Positions 63,583 through 64,000 of a stretch of DNA of 64,000 nucleotides are shown here, one piece after another. Position numbers and translations under genes: made by a program. The DNA lies in contig NZ_CP011533.1 of NCBI RefSeq assembly GCF_001704275.1, forward strand, positions 5,580,001 to 5,644,000, written 5' to 3'. Every line of letters begins with the position of its first letter. The first letter of the stretch is position 1. The stretch is from Streptomyces noursei ATCC 11455. Lineage in GTDB: Bacteria > Actinomycetota > Actinomycetes > Streptomycetales > Streptomycetaceae. The notes below the pieces were generated by a model. That model was not told the DNA's origin. It did not search any database and worked only from the letters and a program-made list of their open reading frames with translations.

Positions 63583-64000
63583 GCTGCCGTTGCCTCCCCC
63601 GTCGTGTCGCCGGTCGGGAAGCCGGTCTCCTGCTCGTCGTCCCAGTTCTGCCGGTGCACCATGTGCAGGTAGGTGTCCTCCAGCGTCGGGCGGCGCACCT
63701 CCAGGTCCGCGATCGGTCCGGCCGCCTCGCGGTGCAGTTCCCAGACCAGGCGGGACGGGTCCGCGGTGTGCTCGCGGCACGGGCTGCCGTCGGACGCCGT
63801 CCAGCGGACCTCGGCCTGCGCGGCGGCCCGCCGGGCGAGTTCGGCCGGGGTGCCGCAGGCCCGGATCCGGCCGTCCACCAGCATCGCTATGCGGTCGGCC
63901 AGCCGCTCGGCCTCGGCCAGGTCGTGGGTGGTGAGCAGGATCGTGACGCCCTCCTCACGGGCCAGGCGCTCGACCAGGTCGTGGAAGTCGCGGCGCGCCT
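63579..64000 (-). CDS. ABC transporter ATPase, C-terminal part (partial, runs off window)
   Basis: The last ~140 codons of a leftward gene entering from beyond the window edge. The visible part starts RRDFHDLVERLAREEGVTIL, with the H-loop LTTHDLAEAERLADRIAMLV, then the post-NBD region DGRIRACGTPAELARR and a C-terminal domain typical of DrrA-type exporters (LEVRRPTLEDTYLHM). The Walker motifs and signature lie outside. It couples to the ABC-2 permease by a 4-base overlap. Confidence 0.88.
   Translation of the reverse strand, partial: ARRDFHDLVERLAREEGVTILLTTHDLAEAERLADRIAMLVDGRIRACGTPAELARRAAAQAEVRWTASDGSPCREHTADPSRLVWELHREAAGPIADLEVRRPTLEDTYLHMVHRQNWDDEQETGFPTGDTTGEATAA

Overview
The window looks like a Streptomyces chromosome segment. 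G+C is very high throughout, GTG starts are common, and the characteristic actinomycete genes are present: bldA (tRNA-Leu with a UAA anticodon), two Rpf-type resuscitation-promoting factors, an FtsB/DivIC-like divisome protein and an Scr1-type regulator with a DUF397 partner. The order mfd - methylase - kinase - SurA-like - mazG - P450 - swlA - rpfA - eno - ftsB - DUF501 - ppx - ndh - cfa-like - ABC - bldA matches the conserved core around SCO3090 to SCO3109 of S. coelicolor as I remember it. I could not run an alignment.

Layout. 1-4.4 kb: a deaminase/SUKH locus of the polymorphic-toxin/immunity type (the edge of a YwqJ-like deaminase, an SMI1/KNR4 protein, and a large Imm35-like / Pro-Gly-rich / deaminase-like / SUKH-4 protein). 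4.8-15.2 kb: a coiled-coil protein, a drug-efflux MFS pump, mfd, a DUF2079 membrane protein, a secreted HNH-nuclease lipoprotein and a DUF4190/DUF4352-type membrane protein. Between mfd and the DUF2079 gene lies a 33-bp perfect inverted repeat with accompanying direct repeats. 15.4-22.1 kb: an orphan HTH-methylase-TRD fusion whose motif IV reads HPPF, a membrane protein coupled to a Ser/Thr kinase, a SurA-like lipoprotein and mazG.

22.2-27.5 kb is an accessory block. It holds a P-loop NTPase fused to Sel1/TPR repeats, a DUF6879 protein, decayed fragments, a methyltransferase, an unknown small protein and the Scr1-type/DUF397 pair. 27.4-31.2 kb has a divergent MFS/LysR pair and a cytochrome P450. 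31.3-40.9 kb is the conserved growth core: two Rpf/LysM cell-wall hydrolases (the second under a c-di-AMP riboswitch), enolase, FtsB, DUF501, exopolyphosphatase, a type II NADH dehydrogenase with Rex-box candidates upstream, and a cyclopropane-synthase family methyltransferase.

41-49.1 kb carries a MacB-like ABC exporter, bldA, and a two-gene glycosyltransferase operon that includes a teichoic-acid-polymerase-like enzyme. 49.7-57.1 kb has a Bax-inhibitor-1 protein, small unknown genes, a thiolase, an SGNH hydrolase and cystathionine beta-synthase. 57.5-64 kb has a small membrane protein, an NCS1 purine/cytosine permease, the remains of an ECF sigma factor, an RpiR-family regulator, a PLP-dependent decarboxylase, and an ABC-2 exporter cut by the window edge.

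Strong G+C-rich hairpins lie between most convergent pairs and are annotated as terminators. Several genes (mazG, the 25.3-kb methyltransferase, the LysR gene, the P450 and the 50.9-kb unknown) have a TANNNT box about 6-9 bases before the start and no convincing ribosome-binding site, so they are probably leaderless.
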